A stretch of 60,051 nt of DNA from an uncultured Granulosicoccus sp. (GCA_937991945.1 CALKLO010000021.1:1-60051); one strand, 5' to 3'. Numbered from the stretch's first letter, positions 28,535-38,383 are shown. Numbers and translations: made by a program. The notes: generated from the letters alone by a model not told the origin.

Positions 28535-29857
28535 TCACAACGTCTCGACACGTATTCGGGTTACCGGTTCAATAATGGTATCCAACGCCTGCACCTTGGC
28601 TATGGCTTGATCAATAAGCCCCTCTTGCACCAAACCTGTCAGTAAGATAATGGGCACAGTGGCCTTGTCTGAACCAACCAAGGCTGCCGCATCGGGCTCT
28701 TTTTGCAAGATAGCCTCAATGCTGATTCCCAACTCGCCAAAAATTCCACTAACGGTTGCCATTACACCTGGCTGGTCCAACGCCTGTAGGCGAATATAGA
28801 ACGCAGCACGGTAGTCCGCCGCTTTTAGAATGGGTAGAGGTGCGATCGCATCAGGCTGAAACCCCAATGTGGGTACTCGGTGCATAGGATCTGCATCCAT
28901 ACCGCGTACGACATCAATAATATCTGCCACTAACGATGACCCGGTTGGCTCAGAGCCGGCTCCAGCTCCGTAGTACAACGTTGGGCCAACAGCATCACCG
29001 TGGACAACAATAGCGTTCATGACACCGTTAACGTTGGCAAGAAGCCGCTTCTCGGGAATCAATGTGGGATGTACGCGAAGCTCTATGCCCTCATCACGAC
29101 GTCTAGCCACGCCCAAATGCTTTATGCAGTAACCCAATTCTGCGGCAAACTCAACATCTTCACGGCTAATTTTACTGATTCCTTCAGTGTAGACACCGTT
29201 GAAGGACAACGGCATACCGAATGCGACGGAGGCCATGATAGTTAACTTATGCGCCGCATCGATACCTTCTACATCGAAGGTAGGGTCGGCTTCAGCATAG
29301 CCAAGCGCCTGGGCTTCGGCCAATACATCTTCAAACGATCGACCTTTTTCTGCCATCTCGCTGAGAATAAAATTACCCGTGCCGTTGATGATGCCAGCCA
29401 ACCACTCAATGCGGTTTGCAGCCAATCCCTCACGAAGAGCTTTGATGATAGGGATTCCCCCAGCAACCGAAGACTCGAAAGCCACCGACACGCCCTGTTC
29501 TCGGGCTTTGTCGATCAGATCGTTGCCATGAACGGCGATAAGCGCTTTATTCGCCGTAATAACATGCTTTTTGTTATCGATAGCAAGGTTTAAGAGCGTC
29601 AACGCAGGTTCATCCCCACCCATAGCCTCGCAAATAATATCAATGTTAGGGTCCGTCACCAAGCTCTGGCTGTCGGTCGTGACATCGATGCCAAGCTCAA
29701 GCGCCTCAGCTTTACCTTGATTTCGCACTGCAGCCCGCGTGACTATTATGTCTCGACCGGTGCGGCGTTTAATCTCATCTGCGTTACGTATTAGGATGTT
29801 GGCCACTCCCTGCCCAACAGTTCCTAACCCAAGTAATCCGATGTTTACCGGTTTCAA
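28535..29857 (-). CDS. hom: Homoserine dehydrogenase
   Basis: Reduces aspartate semialdehyde to homoserine, the branch point to threonine and methionine. 440 residues, a stand-alone enzyme not fused to aspartokinase. N-terminal Rossmann motif GLLGLGTVGQGV, NKALIA and the catalytic region AGIINGTGNFIL are present. The catalytic-domain stretch EADPTFDVEGIDAAHKL follows. A C-terminal ACT domain (about 355-435, starting AFYIRLQALDQPGVMA) mediates threonine feedback. thrC lies downstream. Confidence 0.97.
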   Translation of the reverse strand: MKPVNIGLLGLGTVGQGVANILIRNADEIKRRTGRDIIVTRAAVRNQGKAEALELGIDVTTDSQSLVTDPNIDIICEAMGGDEPALTLLNLAIDNKKHVITANKALIAVHGNDLIDKAREQGVSVAFESSVAGGIPIIKALREGLAANRIEWLAGIINGTGNFILSEMAEKGRSFEDVLAEAQALGYAEADPTFDVEGIDAAHKLTIMASVAFGMPLSFNGVYTEGISKISREDVEFAAELGYCIKHLGVARRRDEGIELRVHPTLIPEKRLLANVNGVMNAIVVHGDAVGPTLYYGAGAGSEPTGSSLVADIIDVVRGMDADPMHRVPTLGFQPDAIAPLPILKAADYRAAFYIRLQALDQPGVMATVSGIFGELGISIEAILQKEPDAAALVGSDKATVPIILLTGLVQEGLIDQAIAKVQALDTIIEPVTRIRVETL

Positions 29858-29924
29858 AACAATCTCCTGCCAATAAAAGAACCAACAAGTACTCTGTTGG
29901 CGTCTGGGCGCTTATTATAGCCCC

Positions 29925-30314
29925 ATGAAAATGCATCTAGAGACTTCTGATCAAAACCTGATCAGCAACTACGGAAAAGGCGTCCTGAGCGTTAATGGCC
30001 AGGATTTTCACAGCAATATTCTGATCACCAAGACTCGAGTGGTTGAAGACTGGTTCAGTGGGGACATAAGCGAGCTCACGCTCGCCCACTTTGCCCCTTT
30101 GTTTGACGACGTTGAGGCGGAAAAACCCGAGATTGTGGTCTTTGGATCAGGCCATGCCCACGTATTTCCATCATTTTCCCTGATGGCTGAGCTAAAGCAG
30201 CACGGCATAGCGCTGGAAGTCATGAATACACGTGCGGCCTGTCGCACCTATAGCGTTCTGGTTAACGAATATCGTCCAGTAGCCGCAGCACTGTTGCAAA
30301 TCAACGAACTTTAG
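29925..30314 (+). CDS. Mth938-like domain protein
   Basis: 129 residues, the single-domain Mth938-like (DUF498/598) family. Its core motifs are VVEDWFSGDISELT, PEIVVFGSGHAHVFPS and GIALEVMNTRAACRTYSVLVNE (last part about 100-121). The fold is known, and mammalian and mitochondrial relatives assist complex I assembly. The bacterial role is not established. It is divergent from hom and followed by a bidirectional terminator shared with rpoS. Confidence 0.88.
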   Translation: MKMHLETSDQNLISNYGKGVLSVNGQDFHSNILITKTRVVEDWFSGDISELTLAHFAPLFDDVEAEKPEIVVFGSGHAHVFPSFSLMAELKQHGIALEVMNTRAACRTYSVLVNEYRPVAAALLQINEL

Positions 30315-30387
30315 AAGGCTGGGCACAAACATAATTCCTCTAGGAAGACTACGAGGACAAGGTTGTCGCTTTACGCCTTAAAACAAA

Positions 30388-30415
30388 AAGGGCGCCATGT
30401 AGGCGCCCTTCGTTT
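30388..30415. terminator. Bidirectional terminator between Mth938-like gene and rpoS
   Basis: AAGGGCGCC (30388-30396) and GGCGCCCTT (30402-30410) form a perfect 9-bp stem with a 5-base loop. An A-run lies before it and a short T-run after it. Confidence 0.9.
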
Positions 30416-30436
30416 TACGACCCGATGCGTAAAGCA

Positions 30437-31411
30437 TTACGCCATAAAGAGGTTTTCCGCAGAATAGCCGCTGCCTTCTAGAATTCTACGAAGACGCTTC
30501 AATGCTTCCATCTGGATTTGTCTAACACGCTCACGTGTGACACCCAGCTCCTGCCCCACTTCTTCAAGTGTGCATTTTTCATGTCCGTGCAGGCCAAATC
30601 GTCGAACCAATACTTCACGCTGCTTTGATTCGAGCTTGAGCAACCAATCGTTAATGTTGGAATTCACAGTCTCATCTTGAAGAACCATTGACGGATCAAC
30701 GTTGTTCTCGTCAGGGATGATGTCGAGTAGAGGACGCTCTCCGTCTTTACCGATAGCAACATCGACTGATGTGACGCGATCTCGTAAGCCCAACAAACGT
30801 ATGACATCTTCGACAGGACGCTCTGTTAGCGCTGCGATATCTTCTGCGGTTGGCTCACGATCGAGCGATTGCTGAAGACGTCGTTCCGCTTTGATATACA
30901 CATTCATTTCTTTCACAACATGAATGGGCAGACGGATAGTCCGAGTTTGGTTCATCAAACCACGCTCGATAGTCTGGCGAATCCACCAGGTAGCGTAGGT
31001 CGAGAAGCGAAATCCACGCTCAGGATCGAATTTTTCAACCGAATGAATCAAGCCTAAGTTGCCCTCTTCTATAAGGTCCAACAAAGCCAAGCCGCGATTC
31101 ATGTATCGGCGTGCAATTTTGACCACAAGTCGCAAGTTGCATTCGATCATTTTGGCGCGAGATTTCTCACAGCCTTTCTGAGCTAGACGGGTGTAACTCT
31201 TTTCCTCGTCAGCGGTCAGAAGCTCTGAATGCTCGATTTCTTTTAAGTAAAGTCTAGTCGCATCCATCTCCTTGCGGGACAGATCACGCAGCTTACTAGC
31301 TGTGATCTTCTCGCTCGGTTCACTATCGTCTGTCTCGACGGTAGTGGTTGATGCGGATGAACCATTGTCGACGCTTCTCCGGTTCCAACCGGTGCGTTCG
31401 TCAGTGGTCAT
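30437..31411 (-). CDS. rpoS: Stationary-phase sigma factor RpoS
   Basis: General stress sigma factor of about 324 residues. The ATG at 31411 is preceded by GGGGA 9 bases upstream; an upstream ATG at 31438 would add 9 residues. Region 1.2 is [21 protein letters not shown]. Region 2 is [39 protein letters not shown], of which the last part binds the -10 element. Regions 3 and 4 end with [19 protein letters not shown], which reads -35. The surE-pcm-nlpD-rpoS order identifies it as RpoS and not RpoD or RpoH. Confidence 0.97.
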   Translation of the reverse strand: MTTDERTGWNRRSVDNGSSASTTTVETDDSEPSEKITASKLRDLSRKEMDATRLYLKEIEHSELLTADEEKSYTRLAQKGCEKSRAKMIECNLRLVVKIARRYMNRGLALLDLIEEGNLGLIHSVEKFDPERGFRFSTYATWWIRQTIERGLMNQTRTIRLPIHVVKEMNVYIKAERRLQQSLDREPTAEDIAALTERPVEDVIRLLGLRDRVTSVDVAIGKDGERPLLDIIPDENNVDPSMVLQDETVNSNINDWLLKLESKQREVLVRRFGLHGHEKCTLEEVGQELGVTRERVRQIQMEALKRLRRILEGSGYSAENLFMA

Positions 31412-31565
31412 CGTGAAATTTCCCCAATGCTGTGTCATGTGACACTCTCAATTTTTTTTATATATTAAAGGAACTTAGCGCAACTTGCTAATGCAAATTC
31501 GCTCGTTTTCGGTTTTTTGTAACCCTTATACGGTTACACAATGAAGCATGTAATATGGCACCGTG

Positions 31566-32561
31566 TTACCGGGCACTTAAGAACTCCATAGGATTCAACG
31601 CATTACCGTCTTGACGAACTTCAAAACGCAGAACTGATTCTTGCTGTGGGTTTGCACCCAATGTTGCAATCGGATCTCCGGCCTTAACGCTGTCATTTTC
31701 GGCAACGTATAGATCCCGAGTGTGCGAGTAAGCCGTGAGTAAATTGTTGTTATGACGCACTAATACCAAGTTACCTACGCCACTTGGATCTTTACCGGAG
31801 TAAGCGACCACGCCGTCAAGCACCGCAACCACGGCCTGACCGGGTACGCCTGCGATATCAACACCATGTCGGGCTTCGGTTTTCGGCGCAAAGCCTCTGG
31901 CAATTTGACCTTGGGTTGGCCAAGTCCACCCAGCTCGTTGATCTTTAAGACCGCGATCAGCCTCTCGAGTAGCAATCGGTACATCGCGGTTGTGTATATA
32001 TTCTTCTTCGACGATCTCTTGACCGGCGTACGTAATAGTTTCCATTACCCCGTTACGCATTACCTGATCACCAGCTGCAGATCCTGAGTCCAGAAGCACG
32101 TTGTCACTGACGACAGTGCCACCCTGCCCGTAACCGGCATTGCTGGATGCTGCGATTTCTACTGCGCGTGGCTGGTAGATAGGTTGGGTGACTGCGGCGC
32201 TACCTGCATTACTGCGGGTGTTGGCTACAATGACTCCGTCGCGTAAACGACTGGGCGCAGGTGCGGAGTAGGAATGCGCTTGCGTTGATCTAGCAACTTG
32301 CTGCTGGATAGGTGCACGTACATAGAGTCGCGTACCTGATTTCAGGTATCGACCGAGTCCAGGATTCAACGTTGCAAGTTCTTGCGGCGATAGCTCGTAG
32401 CGGAACGCCACGCTTTCGAGTGTCTCCCCGGCACGCGCGATGTAGGTGTCAGAGCCGAGCTCTAAGCTCTGCAAACGGGAGTCTATTCCGGACACGGACT
32501 GGCAGGCTGCTGCAGAGAGAGCCAAAAAACCAATACAGCAAGCTCTAGGCAATTGCTTCAT
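31566..32561 (-). CDS. nlpD: NlpD-type murein hydrolase activator lipoprotein
   Basis: 331 residues. The lipobox LSAAAC at about 15-20 marks an outer-membrane lipoprotein. A LysM peptidoglycan-binding domain (about 40-85, YIARAGETLESVAFRYELSP) is followed by a low-complexity linker with TRSNAGSAA. The C-terminal M23/LytM domain (about 215-330) has lost the zinc ligands: RHGVDIAG has a displaced His, and the final HxH is LRFEVR. This is normal for NlpD, which activates AmiC instead of cutting peptidoglycan itself. In E. coli rpoS promoters lie inside nlpD, and the same is likely here. Confidence 0.95.
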   Translation of the reverse strand: MKQLPRACCIGFLALSAAACQSVSGIDSRLQSLELGSDTYIARAGETLESVAFRYELSPQELATLNPGLGRYLKSGTRLYVRAPIQQQVARSTQAHSYSAPAPSRLRDGVIVANTRSNAGSAAVTQPIYQPRAVEIAASSNAGYGQGGTVVSDNVLLDSGSAAGDQVMRNGVMETITYAGQEIVEEEYIHNRDVPIATREADRGLKDQRAGWTWPTQGQIARGFAPKTEARHGVDIAGVPGQAVVAVLDGVVAYSGKDPSGVGNLVLVRHNNNLLTAYSHTRDLYVAENDSVKAGDPIATLGANPQQESVLRFEVRQDGNALNPMEFLSAR

Positions 32562-32650
32562 CGATCACTCAGTAAACGGTTCTAAAAGAGAACAACTTCG
32601 GTTAAGCGAGTACGACTACCCGCTTGCGATTAAAGAGTGTAGTAGGCAAT

Positions 32651-33340
32651 TCAAGACTTACCAGAAAGAAACGGAACAAATTTCACATCACTCTCTTGGC
32701 GATGCGTAAATCCACCTCTTGTACGGGTAATGATAGTCAGTGATTGTCCGCCATCTTGCCCTCCAACCGGCACAATCATGCGTCCGCCAATTGCCAACTG
32801 CTCTAAAAGTGGCATTGGAACTTTCGCAGGTGCCGCCGTTACCATGATTGCGTCGAAGGGTCCGTTACTTCCCCACCCCCAACTACCATCGCTGTAACGT
32901 GTGTGAATGTTACGGTATTGAAGTGCGCGAAAACGCTGTCGCGCCTTATCTAGCAAGCTTCTGATTCTTTCAACCGTAAAAACAACGTCGACGAGCTGCG
33001 ATAAAACAGCAGCTTGATAACCCGAGCCTGTGCCTACTTCCAAAACGCGCTGAACAGGCCCTTCTTCTAACAATATTTCTGTCATACGAGCAACCGCAAA
33101 AGGTTGCGAAATAGTTTGCCCCTCACCGATAGGTAGCGCTACGTCCTCATATGCCCGTGTTGAGATAGCTTCATCAACAAACATATGCCTGGGCACTGTG
33201 GCCAGAACTTGAAGCAACGCTTCATTTTCAATACCTCTGTCGATCAACCGCCGAATCATTCGAGTACGGGTACGCTGCGAGGTAAAACCGATACCAGCGA
33301 TTTGATGGGCACTCGCGATCACGTCAATTGCTCCAGCCAT
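32651..33340 (-). CDS. pcm: Protein-L-isoaspartate O-methyltransferase
   Basis: Repairs isoaspartyl damage in proteins using SAM. 229 residues. SAM motif I is VLEVGTGSGYQAAVLSQL. The substrate region is PIGEGQTISQPFAVARMTE, and post-I is FTVERI. It overlaps surE by 22 bases and is followed by nlpD, the canonical order. A start a few codons later is possible. Confidence 0.96.
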   Translation of the reverse strand: MAGAIDVIASAHQIAGIGFTSQRTRTRMIRRLIDRGIENEALLQVLATVPRHMFVDEAISTRAYEDVALPIGEGQTISQPFAVARMTEILLEEGPVQRVLEVGTGSGYQAAVLSQLVDVVFTVERIRSLLDKARQRFRALQYRNIHTRYSDGSWGWGSNGPFDAIMVTAAPAKVPMPLLEQLAIGGRMIVPVGGQDGGQSLTIITRTRGGFTHRQESDVKFVPFLSGKS

Positions 33341-34068
33341 TCGGCTACTGGCGCAACACTTTCGCGCTTGGTTAAATCAATTTGCAAAGGGGTCACTGAA
33401 ACAAAGCCTTCTCTGACGGCGCTGAAATCAGTACCTGGTCCATCGTCAGCGATGTCTCCGGCAGCGCCTATCCAAAAAATAGTTTCGCCACGGGGACTGA
33501 GCTGTTGTATGGCACTCTTCGATGGATGCCGCGTGCCTAAACGAGTAGCTCGTAAACCTTGCAGAGAGTCATAAGCCATGTCTGGCACATTGACATTCAA
33601 TATGGTGTCTGCCGGCAATGGCACTGATTTCAACTGTGCAACCAAATTGGCTGCTACCCGCGCCGCTGTCTCGTAGTGTGTAGGCTCATGGCTTGCCATA
33701 GACACGGCAATTGCCGGGTGGCCTAAGTGCCTACCTTCCATCGCAGCGGCCACAGTCCCCGAATACAAGACATCATCACCCATATTCGGTCCATCGTTGA
33801 TACCGCTAACAACCATGTCAGCGCCATCTTCTAAGAGGCCATTAAGCGCAATATTGACGCAATCCGTTGGCGTGCCTTCTAATGAATAAATAGAAGCTTC
33901 ATGCTTGATGGCATGAACTGGATGCGACAAAGTCAGTGAGTTACTGGCACCGCTGCGGTTTCTATCAGGTGCGACGATGGTTGCGCTTCCCAATTGCTGC
34001 ATTGCCGCATAGAGGGCACGAATGCCTGGCGACAAGTAGCCGTCATCGTTAGAGATAAGGATACGCAT
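33319..34068 (-). CDS. surE: 5'/3'-nucleotidase SurE
   Basis: Survival-protein nucleotidase, 249 residues. The N-terminal metal-binding motif ISNDDGY (Asn-Asp-Asp-Gly), the second loop APDRNRSGASNSLT, the metal-binding Asn in VSGINDGPNMGDDVLYSGTV and SVTPLQIDLT at the C-terminus are all present. It is the first gene of the surE-pcm-nlpD-rpoS block. Confidence 0.97.
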   Translation of the reverse strand: MRILISNDDGYLSPGIRALYAAMQQLGSATIVAPDRNRSGASNSLTLSHPVHAIKHEASIYSLEGTPTDCVNIALNGLLEDGADMVVSGINDGPNMGDDVLYSGTVAAAMEGRHLGHPAIAVSMASHEPTHYETAARVAANLVAQLKSVPLPADTILNVNVPDMAYDSLQGLRATRLGTRHPSKSAIQQLSPRGETIFWIGAAGDIADDGPGTDFSAVREGFVSVTPLQIDLTKRESVAPVAEWLEQLT

Positions 34069-34249
34069 TGAGCTGAAGGTTTTCGCAACGTTATAAAGAG
34101 TCAGAGTGAATTTAGTCTGACTTAGCGGTTAAGCAACACCTTATTTGTACTGATTTACCACCAACAGCGAAAAAACACTGAATTCCGACATATAAAATGG
34201 GTCTGGTAGACTCACTTTCCCATTTCGCAAGCATTGCAACGCTAACCTC

Positions 34250-35209
34250 GTGCCTATTATTAAGAGTCAGTTTGCCCCTACAGGCCTGCTAATTAACCCG
34301 CACCTACAAACAGTGCTTGCGTCTAAGATATTTAAACCCGTCAGTGTATCCACGGTGCGTGAACGTATCGATACGCCGGATGGCGACTTTATCGATATCA
34401 ATTACACCCCGAATTCATCCAACGACATCGTTGCGCTTTTTCATGGATTGGCAGGTGGTGTAGACAGCCCTTACATACAAGGGGTCCTCGCAGAATTCGC
34501 CGCACAAGGTTTCAAAGCTGTAGTAATGCATTGGCGCGGATGCAGTGGAGAGCCCAACCGCCTGGCGCGTGCCTATCACTCAGGTGCTAGCGACGACATC
34601 GACTGGTTTATCCGTTATTTGAGAACTCGGTTCGAGGGCACTAACGTGTACGCCGCTGGATATTCATTAGGTGGTAATGCGCTACTCAAGTACTTAGGTG
34701 AAGCCGGCAACGACTGCCCACTCAAAGGCGCGATGGCGATCTCTCCGCCCTTAGTTCTCGCGGAAGGTGCTAATCAGCTAGACACAGGATTTGCAAAAAT
34801 CTACCAAAGACACCTACTCAACCTCATGCGTCAGCAGCATGAGAGCAAACGATTGCGCTACCCGATGCTTAATTTAGTTGAGGCACACACGGGGCTAAAT
34901 ACGTTTTGGAAATTTGACGACGCTATCACCGCACCAATACATGGCTTCACGGGAGTAGACGACTATTATGATCGTTGTAGTGCCCGACAATATTTGTCAT
35001 CCATTTCGATGCCCACTCGCATTCTGAGTGCGCGTGACGATCCCTTTTTCACCGAAGCCATTTTGCCAAAAGCCTCTGAGCTATCAGCAAGTACAACATT
35101 GGAAATTGCTGAGAACGGCGGGCACGTGGGGTTTCTACAAAACGGGAAACGCTGGCTCGATCAGCACGTAGCGCAGGTTTTTGCCGACTTTAGGCGTGAC
35201 GCGAGTTAA
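34250..35209 (+). CDS. yheT: YheT-family alpha/beta hydrolase
   Basis: 319 residues. The nucleophile elbow is GYSLGGNALLKYLGE (about 142-156), preceded by HGLAGGVDSPYIQG and VVMHWRGCSGEPNRL. The C-terminal catalytic Asp and His lie in SARDDPFF and GGHVGFL. It starts with GTG. The YheT family includes mammalian ABHD1/3-like lipases; the bacterial substrate is unknown. Convergent with cobC, overlapping it by 20 bases. Confidence 0.9.
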   Translation: MPIIKSQFAPTGLLINPHLQTVLASKIFKPVSVSTVRERIDTPDGDFIDINYTPNSSNDIVALFHGLAGGVDSPYIQGVLAEFAAQGFKAVVMHWRGCSGEPNRLARAYHSGASDDIDWFIRYLRTRFEGTNVYAAGYSLGGNALLKYLGEAGNDCPLKGAMAISPPLVLAEGANQLDTGFAKIYQRHLLNLMRQQHESKRLRYPMLNLVEAHTGLNTFWKFDDAITAPIHGFTGVDDYYDRCSARQYLSSISMPTRILSARDDPFFTEAILPKASELSASTTLEIAENGGHVGFLQNGKRWLDQHVAQVFADFRRDAS

Positions 35210-35828
35210 TCATTCGAACTCGCCAGGGCCCTGTCACTTCGACTTGTTGAAGCCAGCACAATGACGCGGGATCGATGTTAAACGTCATTGCATCAGAAAG
35301 CTCCCAGCCCAAACATATACACAACAGCGCGCGTATTGAGCCACCGTGAGAAACAACCATGGCAGAGGCATCCTGATCAGTCCCAACGGCTTGCAACCAA
35401 CTATCCAACCACTGATTGCAACGCTGGCATTGCTCACCAAATGTCTCACCATTGGGAGGACTTCTCCGCACCCAATCCTCTCCCCAAGTATGCAGAAGAT
35501 CAGGGGAATCTTTATGTACCTGATCCCAGGTTTGTCCTTCCCAGTCACCAAAATTGAGCTCAACTAAACGTTTATCAAGTGCAATTTTTGGCAGGGGCTG
35601 AGCCGGTGTCTGTTCCATAGCAGAACGCAAAATAGATGACGTCTCTTGGGTTCGACTCATCGGACTACAGAACCAATGGGTGAACTGTTTGTCGCTGTGA
35701 AATGTCTTAGCAACAGCGCGTACCGCTTCTCGCCCCTTGTCTGATAAATCTATATCGGTGCTGCCAGCAACACCGCCAGTATCGGCCCAAATGGTATGAC
35801 CATGACGCATGAGGTAGAGGTTAATCAC
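35190..35828 (-). CDS. cobC: Histidine phosphatase, probable alpha-ribazole phosphatase
   Basis: 212 residues of the phosphoglycerate-mutase-like superfamily. The RHG motif MRHGHTIWAD contains the catalytic His, and LNFGDWEGQTWDQV is typical of CobC. The second His is in VVSHGGSIRAL. Its stop and start arrangement with cobS (35825 overlaps 35828, ATGA-type) marks the alpha-ribazole-5'-phosphate step of cobalamin lower-ligand assembly. Confidence 0.88.
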   Translation of the reverse strand: MINLYLMRHGHTIWADTGGVAGSTDIDLSDKGREAVRAVAKTFHSDKQFTHWFCSPMSRTQETSSILRSAMEQTPAQPLPKIALDKRLVELNFGDWEGQTWDQVHKDSPDLLHTWGEDWVRRSPPNGETFGEQCQRCNQWLDSWLQAVGTDQDASAMVVSHGGSIRALLCICLGWELSDAMTFNIDPASLCWLQQVEVTGPWRVRMINSRHA

Positions 35829-36601
35829 TGTAGGTACGCCACAACGCTCAACAAAACCACAATTTCAATGATCTGATTTGCGGCCCCTAAACAGTCACCG
35901 GTTATTCCACCAAAAGCGTGTTTGAAACGTTTGGCACACAGCACCGTTGTTAACGCTGCGACTGGCAACAATGCAAACACAAGCATGCTGGAAAATATTC
36001 CTAACAGCGCTAGCAACATTATCGCTGTTAGCGTGGTTTCAAATAAACGCTTTGACGTCACACCTTCAGCGACTACTTTGTTGGCAGCTTCTGGTCGAGC
36101 GTAGGGTTCGGTTGCCATCAAAAGCACACTGCCCCACCGACTCAGCACATGCGAGCTAATGAGAGCAACAAGGCACACGTTAATACCCACTGACAATAAC
36201 TCGGTTAGCAATACGAACTTCCCTAGCACCAATAGTATTAACGCTAAGGCCCCATAGGTCCCGACTCGACTGTCGCGCATGATCTCAAGCTTTCTATCAA
36301 CGCTGAAAGCACCGGCACTGTCAGCCACATCGGCCAAACCGTCCTCATGAAAAGCACCGGTAAGCCTGACGCTCAAAACCAACATGAGAAACACAGCGAC
36401 TGTCGTCGGTAAAATGTGATGAAAAACACCCAGTGAGGCTGCTAGCAGGCATCCAACAACAGCACCCACCAAAGGGAAATAACGCACAGAGACCGACAAG
36501 ACGGTAGCGTCCCCGCTACAAAAGCGCCCTACAGGCAGGCGCGTTAAAAACATCAACGCCGTACCAAAAATAATACTTTGTTCTTTCACGTGTTGAAGCA
36601 T
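35825..36601 (-). CDS. cobS: Adenosylcobinamide-GDP ribazoletransferase
   Basis: Inner-membrane enzyme joining alpha-ribazole to adenosylcobinamide-GDP. 258 residues with about six TM helices. The CobS motif AFHEDGLADVADSAGAF (the conserved Asp pair binds Mg) lies near 80-97, and ITGDCLGAANQI near the C-terminus. Between cobT and cobC on the same strand. Confidence 0.95.
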   Translation of the reverse strand: MLQHVKEQSIIFGTALMFLTRLPVGRFCSGDATVLSVSVRYFPLVGAVVGCLLAASLGVFHHILPTTVAVFLMLVLSVRLTGAFHEDGLADVADSAGAFSVDRKLEIMRDSRVGTYGALALILLVLGKFVLLTELLSVGINVCLVALISSHVLSRWGSVLLMATEPYARPEAANKVVAEGVTSKRLFETTLTAIMLLALLGIFSSMLVFALLPVAALTTVLCAKRFKHAFGGITGDCLGAANQIIEIVVLLSVVAYLQ

Positions 36602-36641
36602 GAGCTAGCTTGCGCCCGTGGATGCGATTCGTTGCTGCACG

Positions 36642-37694
36642 CTATTCAGCCTCGGAAACACCTGCTTGGGCAAAACTTGCCATATCAGACATGACAGCCG
36701 CCGCACCGCGTAAGAGCGGTATTGCCATCGCAGTCGCTGAACCTTCACCTAACCGCATACCCAACTGCAATAAAGGTTCAGCCCCTAAGGTTGTCAGCGC
36801 CAACTTATGACCCATTTCTGCAGACTGATGGGCAAAGAATAAATTATCACGCACTACTGGGCGAATCCGACAAGCTATTAAGGCCGCAGCTGTGACAATA
36901 AAACCATCAACAATAACAACCATTTTGTGAGCTGGCGCTTCGAGCATAGCCCCCACTATTGCGGCAATCTCCAACCCACCTGCTTGCCTTAAACATTCCC
37001 TAGGGTCATCTTTGTGCTCAGCTAAGCGCTGCATTGCCTGCGCTACCACGCGTTGCTTAACTGGCATTTGCTCGTCGCTTAGTCCGGTTCCACGCCCTGT
37101 CACAGCATTCGCTGCCGACTCATCTTCTGCGCACATCAGCCCCGTGAGCACAGCAGCAGATGTTGTGTTGCCGATACCCATCTCGCCTAGCCCGATGCAG
37201 CGAACGCCGTCAGTGGCGGCACGTACAACGGCTTCGCGCCCCACTTGTAAGGCAGAATCCAGCTCTTCATGACTCATGGCCGCGCCTTTCACCAAGTTGC
37301 CAGTACCCAGGCAAACTTTTTGATGAACAATAGATTCAAAAGCGGTTAGGTCGCCATTGACACCGACATCGATGACTTCTAAGGAGGCGTTTGCACTTTT
37401 GCTCAGCACGCAAACCGCTGCGCCTCCAGCCGCAAAATTAGCCATCATTTGGACGGTTACTTCTGCGGGGAATGCACTAACACCCTCTACAGTGACACCG
37501 TGATCAGCACCAAAGACGATGACACGGGCCGGATCGACTGAGGGCTTTAATGTGTTTTGAATAGTCGACAGCTGCACGGCCACCGACTCTAACTGCCCTA
37601 AAGACCCTGGTGGTTTGGTCTTATTATCGATGGCATCTTGTGCAGCGGCCTTAACGTCAGTGAGAACAGCCGCTGGAAAGTTTGTAGAGTTCAT
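36642..37694 (-). CDS. cobT: Nicotinate-nucleotide-DMB phosphoribosyltransferase
   Basis: Makes alpha-ribazole phosphate from 5,6-dimethylbenzimidazole and NaMN. 350 residues. DNKTKPPGSLGQLE begins the active-site lid, FGADHGVTVEGVSAFP binds nucleotide, GEMGIGNTTSAAVL and VDGFIVTAAALIA are the remaining signatures, with the catalytic Glu in the C-terminal region. Cobinamide-activating cobU and corrin-ring genes are absent, so the cluster may serve salvage or lower-ligand exchange. Confidence 0.96.
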   Translation of the reverse strand: MNSTNFPAAVLTDVKAAAQDAIDNKTKPPGSLGQLESVAVQLSTIQNTLKPSVDPARVIVFGADHGVTVEGVSAFPAEVTVQMMANFAAGGAAVCVLSKSANASLEVIDVGVNGDLTAFESIVHQKVCLGTGNLVKGAAMSHEELDSALQVGREAVVRAATDGVRCIGLGEMGIGNTTSAAVLTGLMCAEDESAANAVTGRGTGLSDEQMPVKQRVVAQAMQRLAEHKDDPRECLRQAGGLEIAAIVGAMLEAPAHKMVVIVDGFIVTAAALIACRIRPVVRDNLFFAHQSAEMGHKLALTTLGAEPLLQLGMRLGEGSATAMAIPLLRGAAAVMSDMASFAQAGVSEAE

Positions 37695-37711
37695 TAAGTA
37701 ACATGGAATAA

Positions 37712-38272
37712 TTAATTCTTAATCAATGAACTTTTATCGAGAATTCTTTGCACATGTGCCTCGATGAGTCTTCTGTCTTCATCGCTCATACGCTCAAACA
37801 ACGCCCGATAACTCGGTTCATCCCGCTTTGCCACCTCCGGTGCCTCGTTTCCATCCAGAATACGAGCGTCTGTGCGGATACGAATCCCTGAGGGGAACAG
37901 CGTTAGTGTAATACCAATGAGTTCTCCTGGGCGTAACAACACCGAATCAGAAAAATGAACACCACCGGCGGACAAACTAACCTTGTGCGTAGGTTTAGCT
38001 TGTGAGACATCACCATCAAGCAACAATTGACGGATACGTTCTTCCAAGGCATCGATATAGTTGCCGACCTCAGGAAAATCGCGACGAACAATCGCGTAAC
38101 CCTCAATGTCGTATTTATCGCGCTTTCGCACGGTTTTAGGCGGCTGTGGAGACACAGTTTGTCCAGCAGCTGGCATTTCTGTCAGTTTCTGAATCTCTAA
38201 TCCGACGGCATCGTGGACGCGGACATGCTGGCGGCGATCAGACTGTACTGACGCAGTTTCTTCAGTTTTCAT
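37712..38272 (-). CDS. PilZ-like domain protein
   Basis: 186 residues. The N-terminus has RRQHVRVHDAVGLEI, matching the RxxxR half of a PilZ c-di-GMP site. The second half reads HKVSLSAGGVHFSD, where the usual D/N-x-S-x-x-G has Ser at the first position. A central segment (about 55-95) is inserted between the two halves. c-di-GMP binding is plausible but not secure. It lies 17 bases upstream of cobT on the same strand, so it likely heads the cobalamin operon, an unexpected pairing. It is divergent from tRNA-Arg. Confidence 0.75.
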   Translation of the reverse strand: MKTEETASVQSDRRQHVRVHDAVGLEIQKLTEMPAAGQTVSPQPPKTVRKRDKYDIEGYAIVRRDFPEVGNYIDALEERIRQLLLDGDVSQAKPTHKVSLSAGGVHFSDSVLLRPGELIGITLTLFPSGIRIRTDARILDGNEAPEVAKRDEPSYRALFERMSDEDRRLIEAHVQRILDKSSLIKN

Positions 38273-38360
38273 CTATGGAGGCTTTCCTCAAGGTAACTGA
38301 ATTTAAGTGTAGTTATCTTGCAAGCAAATACTGGGCACATCGGTTACGTATAGAATTAGC

Positions 38361-38366
38361 TATACT
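38361..38366 (+). promoter_or_regulatory. Probable -10 box of tRNA-Arg
   Basis: TATACT lies 17 bases before the mature tRNA end. The -35 region is not a good match to consensus. Confidence 0.4.
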
Positions 38367-38383
38367 ACTTTCTTAAGAGTTGC

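Noticed and set aside
31566-31860. NlpD LytM domain lacking zinc ligands as a novel loss
   Set aside because: This degeneracy is normal for NlpD-type amidase activators.
36602-36641. Cobalamin riboswitch before cobS or cobT
   Set aside because: The gaps (about 40 and 17 bases) are far too short for one, and no B12-box pattern was seen.
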